From Sipunculus nudus (Eukaryota; Annelida; Sipuncula; Golfingiida; Sipunculidae): 64,000 nt of DNA. Made by a program: the position numbers and the translations under genes. Positions 12,213 to 23,885 of this stretch are shown in pieces (positions within the stretch are counted from its first letter, which is position 1; every line of letters starts with the position of its first letter). Under the pieces are notes generated by a model. The model made no database searches. It was not told the origin of the DNA and saw only the letters and a program-made list of their open reading frames with translations. The DNA is taken from the NCBI GenBank assembly GCA_026874595.1, contig CM049310.1, positions 23,290,058 through 23,354,057 of the forward strand, given 5' to 3'.

Positions 12213-12756
12213 CTGCAAGCAAATTGTATCTCAAATAATCCAGAAAACCTCCAGGAAACCACCAGGATATTTCCACGACTTTTGGGACATTTTCAAAGAC
12301 AAAATTCTTAACATGATGTACTTACATAAGCTAGAAACCAAGGCATTAGTCAACGGGGTACCTTTGAACAAGATTGTTATTTAATGTAACAACCACTTTT
12401 GCTTCTCAGCGCCATATAGTATTCAAACATTGAACTATTTTGAAGTTTAAGATATCTATCTTTTCAATTAAACATGAACTTAATCATATTTCAGCTGAAA
12501 CTTTACATATTCTTGTTGGCGATCCACTCAAATGTACAAAGGAATTATCCAGCTTTAATGCCGAACACATTTTTATGCGTTTAATGCCTTAAACATTATT
12601 TGTTTCACTAAATGAACACAAGATGGCGCTGATAAATGCAATAGCAGTTTACCATAACTAATTGTGAAGACATGCTGAGGTACCAACTGAAGATGTTGAC
12701 TCTTCTTAATCCACAGAAGTGACAGGAATGTTAGATAAGACAAAACATGTACGTTA
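12213..12756. other. Intron, no feature seen
   Basis: This is the 3' end of the 8.1 kb intron on the minus strand. It contains the acceptor tract for exon 12081-12212 and otherwise unremarkable AT-rich sequence. Confidence 0.6.
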
Positions 12757-13654
12757 ACAAGGGACCCATGAGCAACTGTGCTCAGCTGCAGTTGTCCTTG
12801 AAGGTAAAAATCTAAAATAATATCAAATGGAGATAAAGTGCTAGAGGAAGAGGTAATACAGGCCATGGTTGGTTTATATGATTGGTTTGTACTGATGAGC
12901 AAGAAATTGTTGCAAATAATATTTTGTGACCTGACCATGTGTTTCCTAATGTTGAAACTGAAGCATGTGAGCAGTTTGTAAACAAATGATCTGTGCTAAA
13001 TTACCATGATCATTAGTTGGCTTTTTGATTAACTGCTGACATTTCAGTAGTTTACACATTTGTTCAATTGAATATATTTTTTATAATATATATTGTAATA
13101 TAATATATATTATATTATTAATATATATTATATATAATATATATTATGTCTTTATTTGCTACATATTTTATAAATTTAAGCATAATGATGGGATTAATTA
13201 TATTTGTTAAAATCATTTCAAAGAAACACAACATGGCATCTTCTGGATTACACATTGAATTACTTTTCCGAGGAAAGTTTTTGTATATTGGAGTGGAAAC
13301 AGCATTACAATAAAGAAGATACAGTGAAAACAATAACATTTACAGCATAACACTTGGTGGGTTGGGTTTGTGGGGGTGGGGGGGGGGGGGGTGATATGAG
13401 AATAACTGTAAACCTGTCACAGCAGGGGATCTCCCCCAGTAACTGTAACAAATCAGAAACCCTGGCATAGCTGACTTCCAGTGACCTGGAGTGGGACTCT
13501 GCATCTGGACCAAGCAAATGACTACAATAGAGCCTCAAGAAAAACATCAATATCTTACCTAATTTTTAAGCTTTTACTTTAAAATTTCAGATTTAGACAA
13601 ATAAAATACTTATGTTTACATGCTGTGAAAATTAAATCAATAGTACATACAAGA
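12757..13654 (+). mobile_element. Family A copy 2, 5' part (split)
   Basis: It begins ACAAGGGACCCATGAGCAAC and closely follows copy 1 (for example 'ccttgaaggtaaaaatct', 'tatgattggtttgta', a G run at 13378-13391). It breaks off at 'tacatacaagaa', where copy 3 starts. The expected continuation, 'aaaacgtgccatggtcaaag', is found at 19257, so the copy was interrupted. Confidence 0.72.
13081..13146. repeat. AT palindromic tract
   Basis: A run of alternating tataatatat / atatattata sequence with several overlapping palindromes, able to form a cruciform. The same spot in copy 1 (about 10080-10105) is much shorter, so it has expanded within copy 2. Confidence 0.7.
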
Positions 13655-15576
13655 AACAAGGGACCCATGGGTCACGCTGCTCAGCTGAAGTTTTGCAAAT
13701 GCAAAATATTCTATTGTAATGTTTTTCATTTATATAAGAATATGAGAATCTAAGAGGAAAGGGGCCCTCCTACTTCGTTATAGTAAAGTTCTAAATATAT
13801 GATTGCAAACTAAAACTCTGACAAGACTGTCATGAAGAAAAACAGTAAAAGTTCTGAGATACTGTGATGGATATGAAAATTTACAGATGGACAGGCAAGT
13901 GGACAGAATGGACTAATACCTTTATTTCACTTTCATGGGAATAATGCATTTAAGTTTATATAAGCCTATTTTTTTTAACATATCCACTTTTCCATTAAAA
14001 GTTTTTATCCAAATCATTTTTTTTTTACAAGTTTTATAAATTTTTAATAAAAAAACTGTAAATACAAGTTAAAATATTAGAATTGTTGCAAAAGTTGCAA
14101 TCATTATATATATCAAGAGTAAAAAATCTGAAATATAAGTTAAAATATTAGAATTGTTGCAATCATTATATATCCAGGGTGTAGCTCATATTGAGTCATA
14201 TATGCATACACATATATTTTATTATTTTTAAATCACAAATGTTTAAACAGAATTTAAAAGAAAATAATGCCACAACATGGCATCTACAAGATTATTCCTT
14301 GAATCACTATTAAAAAGTTTTGCACATTTGAGTTTTCAGTACATAAAATAAAAAATTCAGTAAATTTGATAAAATAAAACATCTTTTCAAATAAAGTATA
14401 CACACTGTTGGTTGAATGAGGGACAAACAATATCATTGTGCTAATTATTATCTCAGCTTTAATTTATTACTGGAATTAATTGTCAATTTCACACGTGGTG
14501 AAGTTTTTACTCTTCTGAGGTAAGGAATTACTTATCTGATGAACATCCACACTTTCATAGAAATACACCAAATTTCCACTTTAATCATTGTAACCCTGGT
14601 GGTACAATACAAAATTTAAAATGTAGCATAGCCTAGAATAAGAATGAATCAAATACAGAAAATAATAACATATTAACAATAATCATCTTGTTTTTGAACC
14701 ACCTGGTGGGGGGGGGGGGGGGGGGGGGGAGTGCAGTGCAGAGGGGAAGCCTGCTGGTAGTGGCCAAGCTCAGCCAAGGCAAGCTGCCTGGGGTGGGTTA
14801 CATAATGCAAGTGATGGCTGTTCTACTAGGTGGGCTAGATGTAAACAACACTTGACATGGTGTATGAAAACTTGAATAAAAGCTACCCTTTTCAATCAAT
14901 TCCTTTGAAATTTTAGGTTTTAAAAGATTAAATCCTTATATATATATGCTGTGAAAATTAAATCAACAGTGCTTACAGGGAAAAAACGTGCCATTGCCAA
15001 AGTTGGACAAAATTTAAGGTATTGATTTTTTATTTATGCTAATAACTTGAAAAAATTGCAAAATTCAGATCTAATTTTTGGTAAACAATTGAATCTTGAT
15101 TAAATAAAGTTATATTCCTGAAAAAAAAGTCTCTAGCTTCAGCAGTTCTCATGTTAGGTGAGTAAATATATTTCCTGATTTTTTAAAAATTGCATTATAT
15201 TTTGGCCCATAACTTCAAAATAAGACCCGACACTGACCTAATTTTTTGTATGTTCATAGAAAATGTATGGAAGAATATGAATACTAAATATGATCAAAAA
15301 CAGATCAGTGGTTTTGATATTAGGCAGCCTTGAATTGTAACAATGGCTTTTTCATGGAAAATGGAGGTTTTTCCTTAATATCTCGAAGGAACAAAGTCCT
15401 AATGACCCAATTTTCGGTATGGTAGGAGATTTTGGGGACATCTAATGGTATGCAAAATTTTGGAATCGTAGGTCCAACAATTTTAAAATGTGCCCTGTTA
15501 ACATGCTGGATGGACGGACGACGGACAAAAGACCACGACTATAGCTCAGATGACTTATAGTCAGCTGAGCTAAAAA
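13655..15576 (+). mobile_element. Family A copy 3, inserted in copy 2
   Basis: It starts ACAAGGGACCCATGGGTCAC and ends with the standard hairpin and GCTAAAAA at 15576. Its interior matches the copy at 55548-57449 better than copies 1 and 2 ('aggaaaggggccctccta', 'catggcatctacaag', a 22-base G run at 14708-14729), so it is a distinct subfamily. A single divergent gacggacgacgg tract precedes the hairpin. Confidence 0.78.
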
Positions 15577-16035
15577 GGTAATCGTACAAAGTAAGGGACC
15601 CATATTTCTCTCTCTCACAAATAAGTGTGACCACATTTCACTAAATTTTTTTTTGCAAGATAAAGTTGATGATCCTGCGCATCTAATGATATCATATTTT
15701 TGTATGTTATTTATATATTTATTTTGCTACAAACTGCCGAAAAAGGGTAGTTTGCCGAAAATACCCAAAATGACGTCGTGTCAAAGACGTTCTGAGCAGA
15801 CGTCATGAATCCACAGTAATATAAATATATACCATGTTAAACATTTAGATGATGTCTTATAAAAATTACAGTCAATATATAATATTATGCATATATGTTT
15901 ATAATTTTTTACCTCTATTTATCCACATTTCACTTGATGCACGTTCAAGGTGACGATGCCCTGCCGCCAAAACGTAAACATATGTCAAGTGTCACGTGAC
16001 AAGTCATGCACTTAAAATCAAGAGAGACACGGGAA
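15577..16035 (+). repeat. Left inverted repeat of the foldback element
   Basis: The outer 220 bp are highly similar to the reverse complement of 19030-19251. The inner part is similar with gaps to 18640-19010, the right arm being about 150 bp longer. A TGACGTC site and one copy of the satellite motif GTGTGACCACATTT occur in the outer part of each arm. Confidence 0.82.
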
Positions 16036-16157
16036 AAACACGTTCGTCCGCATTATGTTACAACAAATTTTGTTATACTAACATAATAATATCCTTATTT
16101 TTAATATAATAATTATAAAGTGTGACAATATTTATTAGTTATAATTAATGACATTAT

Positions 16158-18635
16158 TAAGGTGTGATCTCTTTTATTAATGGTGTGACCACATATAGTA
16201 GTTAGAAATAGTAAAAAAATGTGGTGTGACCACATTTAAATATATTTTTACCTCATCATATCCCTTATTTTTTTCTATATTTAATCCTAAATTTTTTTCA
16301 AAGCAAGAGACCATATTTTTTACCAATAAAAAATTAAGTGTGACCACCTTTTATTTGACCAGCCATATAAGTTTGTATTTTTTAAATAAAATTATAAAAT
16401 CTGCTCACATATGGTGTGACCACATTTTTTTACCAATAAATATTGACAAAAATAAGATGTGACCACATTTTATTTGACCAGCCATATAAGTTTGTATTAT
16501 ATATAGAATATTATAAAATGTGGTCACATAAGGTGTGACCACATTTTTACCAATAAATATTAACAAAAAGGTGTGACCACATTTTATTAGACCCACCATA
16601 TAAGTTTGTATTATATATAGAATATTATAAAATGTGGTCACATATAGTGTGACCACATTTTTCACAATAAATATTGACAAAAATAAGGTGTGACCACATT
16701 TTATTTGACCAGCAATATGTTTGTATTATATATAGAATATTATAAAATGTGGTCACATAAGGTGTGACCACATTTTTAACCAATAAATATTAACAAAAAT
16801 TAGGGGTGACCACATTTAATTTGAATAGCCATATAAGTTTGTATTATTTAAATAATATTATAAAATCTGGTCACATATGGTGTGACCACATTTTTCACAA
16901 TAAATATTGACAAAAATAAGGTGTGACCACATTTTATTTGACCAGCCATATAAGTTTGTATCATATATAGAATATTATAAAATGTGGTCACCTATGGTGT
17001 GACCACATTTTTTACAATAAATATTGTCAAAAATAAGGTGTGACCACATTTTATTTGACCAGCCTATTAAGTTTGTATTATATATATAATATTCTAAAAT
17101 GTGGTCACATATGGTGTGACCACATTTTATATGACCAGCCATATAAGTTTGTATAATATATTGAATATTATAAAATGTGGTCACATATGGTGTGACCACA
17201 TTTTTTACAATAAATATTGACAAAAATGAGGTGTGACCACATTTTATTTGACAAGCCTAATAATTTTGTATTATATATAGAATATTCTAAAATGTGGTCA
17301 CATATGGTGTGACCACATTTTTCACAATAAATATTGACAAAAATAAGGTGTGACCACATTTTATTTGACCAGCCCAATAAGTTTGTATTATATATATAAT
17401 ATTCTAAAATGTGGTCACATATGGTGTGACCACATTTTTCACAATAAATATTGACAAAAATAAGGTGTGACCACATTTTATTTGACCAGCCTATTAAGTT
17501 TGTATTATATATATAATATTCTAAAATGTGGTCACATATGGTGTGACCACATTTTATTTGACCAGCCATATAAGTTTGTATAATATATCGAATATTATAA
17601 AATGTGGTCACATATGGTGTGACCACATTTTTTACAATAAATATTGACAAAAATGAGGTGTGACCACATTTTATTTGACAAGCCTAATAATTTTGTATTA
17701 TATATATAATATTCTAAAATGTGGTCACATATGGTGTGACCACATTTTTCACAATAAATATTGACAAAAATAAGGTGTGACCACATTTTAATTGACCAGC
17801 CTAATAAGTGTGTATTATATATATAATATTCTAAAATGTGGTCACATATGGTGTGACCACATTTTTCACAATAAATATTGACAAAAATAAGGTGTGACCA
17901 CATTTTATTTGACCAGCCTATTAAGTTTGTATTATATATATAATATTCTAAAATGTGGTCACATATGGCGTGACCACATTTTATTTGACCAGCCATATAA
18001 GTTTGTATAATATATCGAATATTATAAAATGTGGTCACATATGGTGTGACCACATTTTTTACAATAAATATTGACAAAAATGAGGTGTGACCACATTTTA
18101 TTTGACAAGCCTAATAATTTTGTATTATATATATAATATTCTAAAATGTGGTCACATATGGTGTGACCACATTTTTCACAATAAATATTGACAAAAATAA
18201 GGTGTGACCACATTTTATTTGACCAGCCTAATAAGTTTGTATTATATATAGAATATTATAAAATATGGTCACATATGGTGTGACCACATTTTTTACAATA
18301 AATAATGACAAAAATAAGGTGTGACCACATTTTATTTGACCAGCCTAATAAGTTTGTATTATATATATAATATTATAAAATGTGGTCACATATGGTGTGA
18401 CCACATTTTTCACAATAAATATTGACAAAAATAAGGTGTGACCACATTTTATCAGACCAGACTTATATTTTTGTATTATATATATAATATTATAAAATAT
18501 GGTCACATATGGCGTGACCACATTTTTTACCAATAAATATTAACAAAAATAAGGTGTGACCACATTTTTTTTTACCAGCCATATAAGTTTGTATTATATA
18601 TATAATATTATAAAATGTGGTCACATATGGATGAT
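16158..18635. repeat. 117-bp satellite with 427-bp higher-order repeat
   Basis: The array phrase 'aggtgtgaccacattttat' recurs at intervals of about 117 bp from 17229 onward. Every fourth interval is about 193, giving a 427-bp higher-order unit (3 x 117 plus a 76-bp partial monomer), seen as near-identical blocks at 17168-17650 and 17595-18077. Each monomer contains a 14-bp inverted repeat, AAAATGTGGTCACA / TGTGACCACATTTT, with a 5-base spacer TATGG, plus a third direct copy of the arm. Both edges are more divergent than the centre, as expected for unequal exchange. Long minus-strand ORFs are by-products of the repeat frame. Confidence 0.9.
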
Positions 18636-18639
18636 ATGC

Positions 18640-19251
18640 CCAACATGTCCCATGTTTCTCCCGCGTTCGTCTCGATTTTAAGGGCTACCAGTCTGTTACT
18701 CATGGGGAGGGGATGTTCCCATCTGATTGTCCTTACATAAAGTAGTCTAACAGGGAAAAAAATAAGAAAAATGACATGTCTAAAATGAAGTCTCTAGAGT
18801 TAACGTGATCAGTCTAATACATTCACAGAAGACAGTTGCATGTTTATGTTTTTGGCGGCACGACTTTGTCAACTTGTATTAAATCTTGGGAAATATGGAT
18901 ATCGAGACTCGGAGGTAAAATTGTCTCTCTATCTATGCATAAAAAGATATATTGAGTGTAATTTTTGTAAGACATCACCCTTTTTTATTAACATGGTATG
19001 CATGTACATTCATGAGGATTCATCATGTCAGCTGAGAACGTCTTTGACACGACGTCATTTTGGGTATTTTCAGCAAACTACCCTTTTTCAACAGTTTGTA
19101 GTAAAATATATTTATATCAAACTTACAAAAATATTGTATCATTAGATGTGCCGGATCTTCAACTTTAACATGAAACAGTTTTTTCATTGAAATGTGGTCA
19201 CACTTTTTTGTGGGACAATGTAAGATGGGTCCGTTACTTTGCATGATTACT
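18640..19251 (-). repeat. Right inverted repeat of the foldback element
   Basis: Reverse complement of the left arm, extended by a segment (about 18690-18830) that has no clear counterpart on the left. It ends ...TTACTTTGCATGATTACT immediately before the second GCTAAAAA. Confidence 0.8.
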
Positions 19252-19850
19252 GCTAAAAAAACGTGCCATGGTCAAAGTTGGGCAAAATTTATGGTACTAA
19301 TTTTTTTTATGCTTATAACATAAGCATTTACAAAATTCAGATCTTATTTTGGGTAAACAATTGAATCTTAATTAAACAAAATTATATACTTGGGAAAATA
19401 GCCTCTAGTTTCAAAATTTTTCATGTTTAGTGAGTAGATATTTTTCCTGATTTTTTGCAAAGTCCATTATGTTTGGGCCATTAACTTGTAGAAAATTATA
19501 TTTAACGGACTTAATTTCTGGCATGTAAATAGGAAATATATAGGACATTACTTCTGGTAAATATTAAGGAAAACAGATAAGTGGTTTGGATATTAGGCAG
19601 TCCTGAAGTGTGATAATAGGTTTTTAATGGAAATTTGAGGTTTTTCCTAAATATCTTGAAGGAACAAAGTCATATTGACCCAATTTTAGGTATGGTAGGA
19701 GATTTTGGCGACAGTATAATAGTATGCCAAATTTTGGATTCATAGGTCTAACGGTTTCAAAACGTGCCAGTCTAAGGGACGGACAGACGGATGGATGATG
19801 GACAATGGACCACGACTATAGCTCAGGTGACTAACAGTCAGTTGAGCTTA
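19252..19850 (+). mobile_element. Family A copy 2, 3' part
   Basis: It opens with the second GCTAAAAA duplication and then 'acgtgccatggtcaaagtt', which matches copies 1 and 2 rather than copy 3 ('cattgccaaagttggac'). It carries a short gacggacagacggatgg tract and ends with a slightly decayed hairpin and GTTGAGCTTATAAAA. Joined to 12757-13654 it completes copy 2. Confidence 0.72.
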
Positions 19851-20305
19851 TAAAACCACATATGACCTTATTTATTAGTGCTCAGGTTTTCCAAGTGATA
19901 GTCATGTTTAACATGTTTTCTAACCTTAAGATTTATTACTGTATGTGTTATATGAATTTTATGAGCCTTCAGTTTCTACCAATATTAAGTAATAACACTG
20001 ATAACAAATAAATGTGTTGGTTTAGTGAATGTAACCTGATTAGTATGTTCAGCCTTGGTCTAAATGAGTTTTCCAGGATATAAATAAATTCCAGGACACA
20101 CAACAAGTTTTTTTTTCTTCAGGACTCTTCATGCCTGGATTTTCCAAGGTATCCAGGAAACCAAGAACGCATATGAACCCAACATAGATTTACAAGTATT
20201 TAAATAATGTTTATTAAAAGAATCACTATTTGTGAATATTTATAAAATGAAGTAAAGCATGCTTGTACAAATATAGTACCTTTGAATATAACATTAAGTA
20301 CCTAC
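19851..20305. other. Intron, no feature seen
   Basis: AT-rich sequence between the repeat block and the C1-2 exon. No element ends or coding signal. Confidence 0.6.
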
Positions 20306-20394
20306 CTTGCGTTTTGTAGGAACAAATGTGGCACACTCTTTGCAGTCACTGACGACAAAGTCCTGACACTCCAGGTGTGCATAATACTCACAAA
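20306..20394 (-). CDS. DGKQ: DGKQ exon: second half of C1 domain 2 and linker
   Basis: The exon encodes CEYYAHLECQDFVVSDC, then KECATFVPTKRK. Joined to the previous exon it completes C1 domain 2: C-E-I-C, x4-H, x2-C, x7-C are all present, so the zinc ligands look intact. The acceptor is attttcag and the donor is GTAGGT. The remaining residues form a basic linker to the third C1. The exon enters at phase 1 just before the second Cys of a CxxC pair, the same place where the first C1 is interrupted. Confidence 0.92.
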
Positions 20395-20984
20395 CTGAAA
20401 ATAATATGACAAAAAAATATAAAGACATGCGCTCATACGGGATTACTTTTTCTATTCCATGTAGAACGTCTGCTAGATATTCACCACTGATCTTGAGATT
20501 ACATTTAAACAATAAGTGTGTGAACAGAAATAATGTTAATTTTTGAATGTCTGGGCTTTTGATGGTAATGATACTTGGTAAACTGATACATTAGAAAGAA
20601 GCTGTGACATTTGTGATAACTGTTTTAACAATAAGGCTCATGTAACAAACTAGAATACTGACAGGTCAGAACCCGCAAAAGACCCATAAGACATTCTGTG
20701 GCGGCTGAGTGATGCTTGAAAAATATAATAAACTACCCGATTACATGCAGAAACAAGAGGGAAATGACTGAAATTAGTTTTAAAACAAGTGAACAAAGAT
20801 GTTAAGGCTTGAATCAATGATAGTTGTGTATAAAGATGTAGGGTTGGAGCATTCCAAGCAACAGAGGCATAACAGGAATGTCTTTGTTTTAGCAGTGCAA
20901 ACAGATATATGTCTCCCCTATGGGCCATCCCAAAATATTAGGGGTAAAATAAGCATTATCTCAAAACAATGATTCTAGATTTCA
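20395..20984. other. Intron, no feature seen
   Basis: Contains the acceptor tract for exon 20306-20394. Otherwise apparently unique AT-rich sequence. Confidence 0.6.
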
Positions 20985-22380
20985 ACAGATTTGATCTTGA
21001 AGGTCAGTGTCAAGGTCACCACTTTTCAAACTCCGATGAGGTTTTGGCAGAAAGAACTGGTGTGGACAAAATTTTGAAGTACTTCAAAAGTTAGGGGGTT
21101 AACAAAAACTTTACATTTTGGCAGATTTTACCTTGAAGGTGAAGGTCAAGAGGTATCAAACTCCACTGAGATTTTGGTAGGAACAATGAATGTTTAAAAT
21201 TTTGGAGGAAAATATGAAGCCCTTCAAAAGTTATCATGTTCACAAGACAATAACTTCAATCAGCCGATTTCACCTTGATGACCCTGGTGAAGGTCACCAG
21301 GTTTCTAACTTGCCCAATAACTTAGAAGGGAAAATAGTGTACCAAATTTAAGGACAAAATGATAAATACTTCAAAAAATTTAGGGTTCACAAAAATTTCA
21401 CATTTCTGCAGATTTGACCTTGAAGATGGTCAAGGTCACCAGATTTCAAAATTATATGAGAATTTTGGGAAAAAAAAGTATGTTTAAAATTTTTTAGGAA
21501 AATATGCAGCCCTTCAAAAGTTATCTCGTTCACAAGACAATAACTTTAGTCAGACGATTTCACCTTGAAGACCCTGGTGAAGGTCACCGGGTTTCTAACT
21601 TGTCCAATAACTTAGAAGAAAAAATAGTGTACCAAATTTAAGGACAAAATGATAAATACTTAAAAAAATTTGGGGTTCACAAAAATTTCACATTTCTGCA
21701 GATTTTACCTTGAAGATGAAGGTCAAGGTCACCAGGTTTCAAACTTGTATGAGATTTTTTGATAAAAAAAGAATGTTTAAAATTTTGGAGGAAAATATGC
21801 AGCACAAAGGGGTTTCTCCTATTGGCAGGGGAGGCATATTTACAAGATGAATGGTGTGGGATGAAAAAATTGTCTGAAAATGCATCCACAATGTTTTTAT
21901 AGAAGTGGGTCCTATGACCTTGAGCTTTGACCACATATTCCTACAATATACAGAGCTCTTACTATAGTGGTGGAACATGTACATGTCAAGTTTAAAACCA
22001 CTATGTCAATCTGAACTGATTTATGATCCAGCTGGCCCGTGTGACCTTGACCTTTCACCTTGTGATCCCAAAATTGATAGGTTTCTTCCCATTTTAGCAA
22101 GTGAGCTGGGATGAAAAATCTGGCTCAAAATGCATACACAATCTTTTTAAAGAAGTGGGTCCTGTGATCTTTAACCTCACCACCCAAAAATGAGGTCTTG
22201 CTTTAGTTGTTGGCCATATTTAAAATCCGTTTAAAATAGTTTGAAATCTGTTTGTCTGTCCATTCTAGCGTTATCATCTAGAAACAAATTTGTGGACGGA
22301 TGGATGGTTAGATGTACAGACAGGGTGATTACTATAGGGTTCCAGCATTTTCAAGCGGGGCCCTAAATCTTCACAATATA
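20985..22380 (+). repeat. Tandem-core repeat, about 292-bp unit (family G)
   Basis: Phrases recur about 290 bp apart: 'ttaccttgaaggtgaagg' near 21127, 21418 and 21706; 'ttcaccttga.gaccctgg' near 21268 and 21564; 'aggacaaaatgataaatac' near 21352 and 21644. After 21900 it passes into cores like those of family B ('gaccttgacctttcacctt'). It ends near 22310-22365 with an acag tract and a hairpin-like 'agggttcc...ggggccct'. Confidence 0.65.
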
Positions 22381-22632
22381 CATATACTAACAATATACAC
22401 ATTTTCTGCCATAGCATTTCTCGATGAAATATAATTGTGCTTATGTCACAAAATGGCACCTAACTCCAGATGAATGTATAAATAGTATTTTTTTGCAGCA
22501 TCAATTGTATTTTTTATACAGTATACTGTGTTATTACTGGACACTGATATAAATTATTACAGGCTTATTATTGCTCACTGTACTGTCAAGTGGCAATGAT
22601 GGGGTATTAAAAGGCACAAAAACAAGAAAAGA
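22381..22632 (+). mobile_element. Left flank matching the family B interior (outer copy)
   Basis: The end of this stretch, 'caagtggcaatgatgggg' then 'aacaagaaaaga', is the family B phrase that precedes the ggtggcgccacc module. That module is found only after 25822, so this is the left part of an outer family B copy interrupted by the copy starting at 22633. The first 150 bp are AT-rich and unassigned. Confidence 0.5.
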
Positions 22633-23885
22633 ACTAGACATTTCTTGGCACCGCAGGTGCCAGAGTATCCCCAGACATAGTAGCCCCCCCCCCCCTTTAA
22701 GAATTGGCTCCCATTTTTAGCAGCATATACTGACACTTGGCATATTTATTGTTTCTTCCATCTATCAATCCACAATCTTGTTGAAGATGTTGGTCCTGTG
22801 ACCTTGATCTTTTAAAGATGTCCTGTGACCTTGACCTTTGACCTCATGACCCCAAAATCAATTCGGGTCTTGCTTTTCAATGGGACATATACAAGTCAAG
22901 TTTGAAATCTATACATCAATAAAGTAGGAATTATCATCCAGAAACAAATTTTTGGACAGATGGCTCCTGTGACCTTAACTTTTGACCTTGTGACCTCAAA
23001 TTTGATAGGGTTCTTCCTCTCTTGGTAGGTGAACTATATGTGCAAGATGAAAGATCTGAGATGAAATGTTTGGCTGAAAATGCATTCACATCTTTTTAAA
23101 GATGTGTCCTGTGACCTTGACCTTTGACCTCATGACCCCAAAATCAATTCAGGTCTTGCTTTTCCAATGGAACATATACAAGTCAAGTTTGAAATCCATA
23201 TATCAATAAAAGCAGGAATTATCATCCAGAAACTAATTTTTGGATAGATGGCTCCTGTGACCTTCACCTTTGACCTTGTGACCTCAAAATTGATAGGGGT
23301 CTTCCACTCTTGGCAGGTGAACTCTATGTGCAAGATGAAAGGTCTGAGATGAAATGTTTGGCTGAAAATGCATCCACAATCTTTTTAAAGATGTGTCCTG
23401 TGACCTTGACCTTTGACCTCATGACCAAAATTCAATTGGAGTCTTGCTTTTTCAATGGGACATATATAAGTCAAGTTTGAAATCAATACATCAATAAAAG
23501 CAGGAATTATCATCCAGAAACTAATATTTGGACAGATAGCTCCTGTGGCCTTGACCTTTGGCCTTGTGACCCCAAAATTGATATGGATCATCCACTATTG
23601 GCAAGTGAGCTATATATTCAAGATGGAAGACGTGGGATGAAAGTTTGGCTTAAAATGCATCCACAGTATCTTTTAAGATGCCAGTCCAGTGACTTTGACC
23701 TTTGACCTCATGACCCTAGAACCTATAGGGTTCTTACTTTAGTGGTGGGCCATACATAAGTCATGTTTGAAATCTATATGGCTATCAACACTGGAGATAT
23801 CATAAGAGATGTGTGATTTTCACCATACATGGCAATATTCAAGGTCAAGGCCACTCTCATCGGAAAGGTCATGACCCCAAATTAA
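22633..23885 (+). mobile_element. Family B copy 1, 5' part
   Basis: It starts ACTAGACATTTCTTGGCACC with the short palindrome GGCACCGCAGGTGCC and the subterminal GTATCCCCAGACA, then a C run (22684-22695) and tandem cores with 'tgaccttgacctttgacct'. It stops at 'catgaccccaaattaa', where a second complete start appears. The natural continuation, 'aacatcatcccataacc', is at 25340. Confidence 0.72.

Larger units (their letters stand above)
15577..19251. mobile_element. 3.7 kb foldback element with satellite core, 8-bp target duplication
   Basis: The flanks carry a direct GCTAAAAA (15569-15576 and 19252-19259). The outer ends are GGTAATCGTACAAAGTAA and, inverted, AGTAATCATGCAAAGTAA. The inverted repeats extend far inward, roughly 15577-16035 against 18640-19251, with shared phrases such as 'cccaaaatgacgtcgtgtc', 'gatgtcttataaaaattac' and 'gccgccaaaa'. 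Between them lies a 2.5 kb satellite. Long inverted repeats, a repetitive interior and an 8-bp duplication fit the foldback class. No transposase is visible; ORF 18840-19145 runs into the inverted repeat and looks non-coding. Confidence 0.85.

Noticed and set aside
16405-18533. Series of long minus-strand ORFs (up to 160 codons) with repeated CGHTICDHILEYYIYNT-type peptides
   Set aside because: They are translations of the 117-bp satellite (a multiple of three), repeat exactly with the array and have no start context or splice support.
18840-19145. 101-codon plus-strand ORF
   Set aside because: It extends through the inverted repeat of the foldback element, and its counterpart in the left arm is not open, so it is unlikely to be coding.
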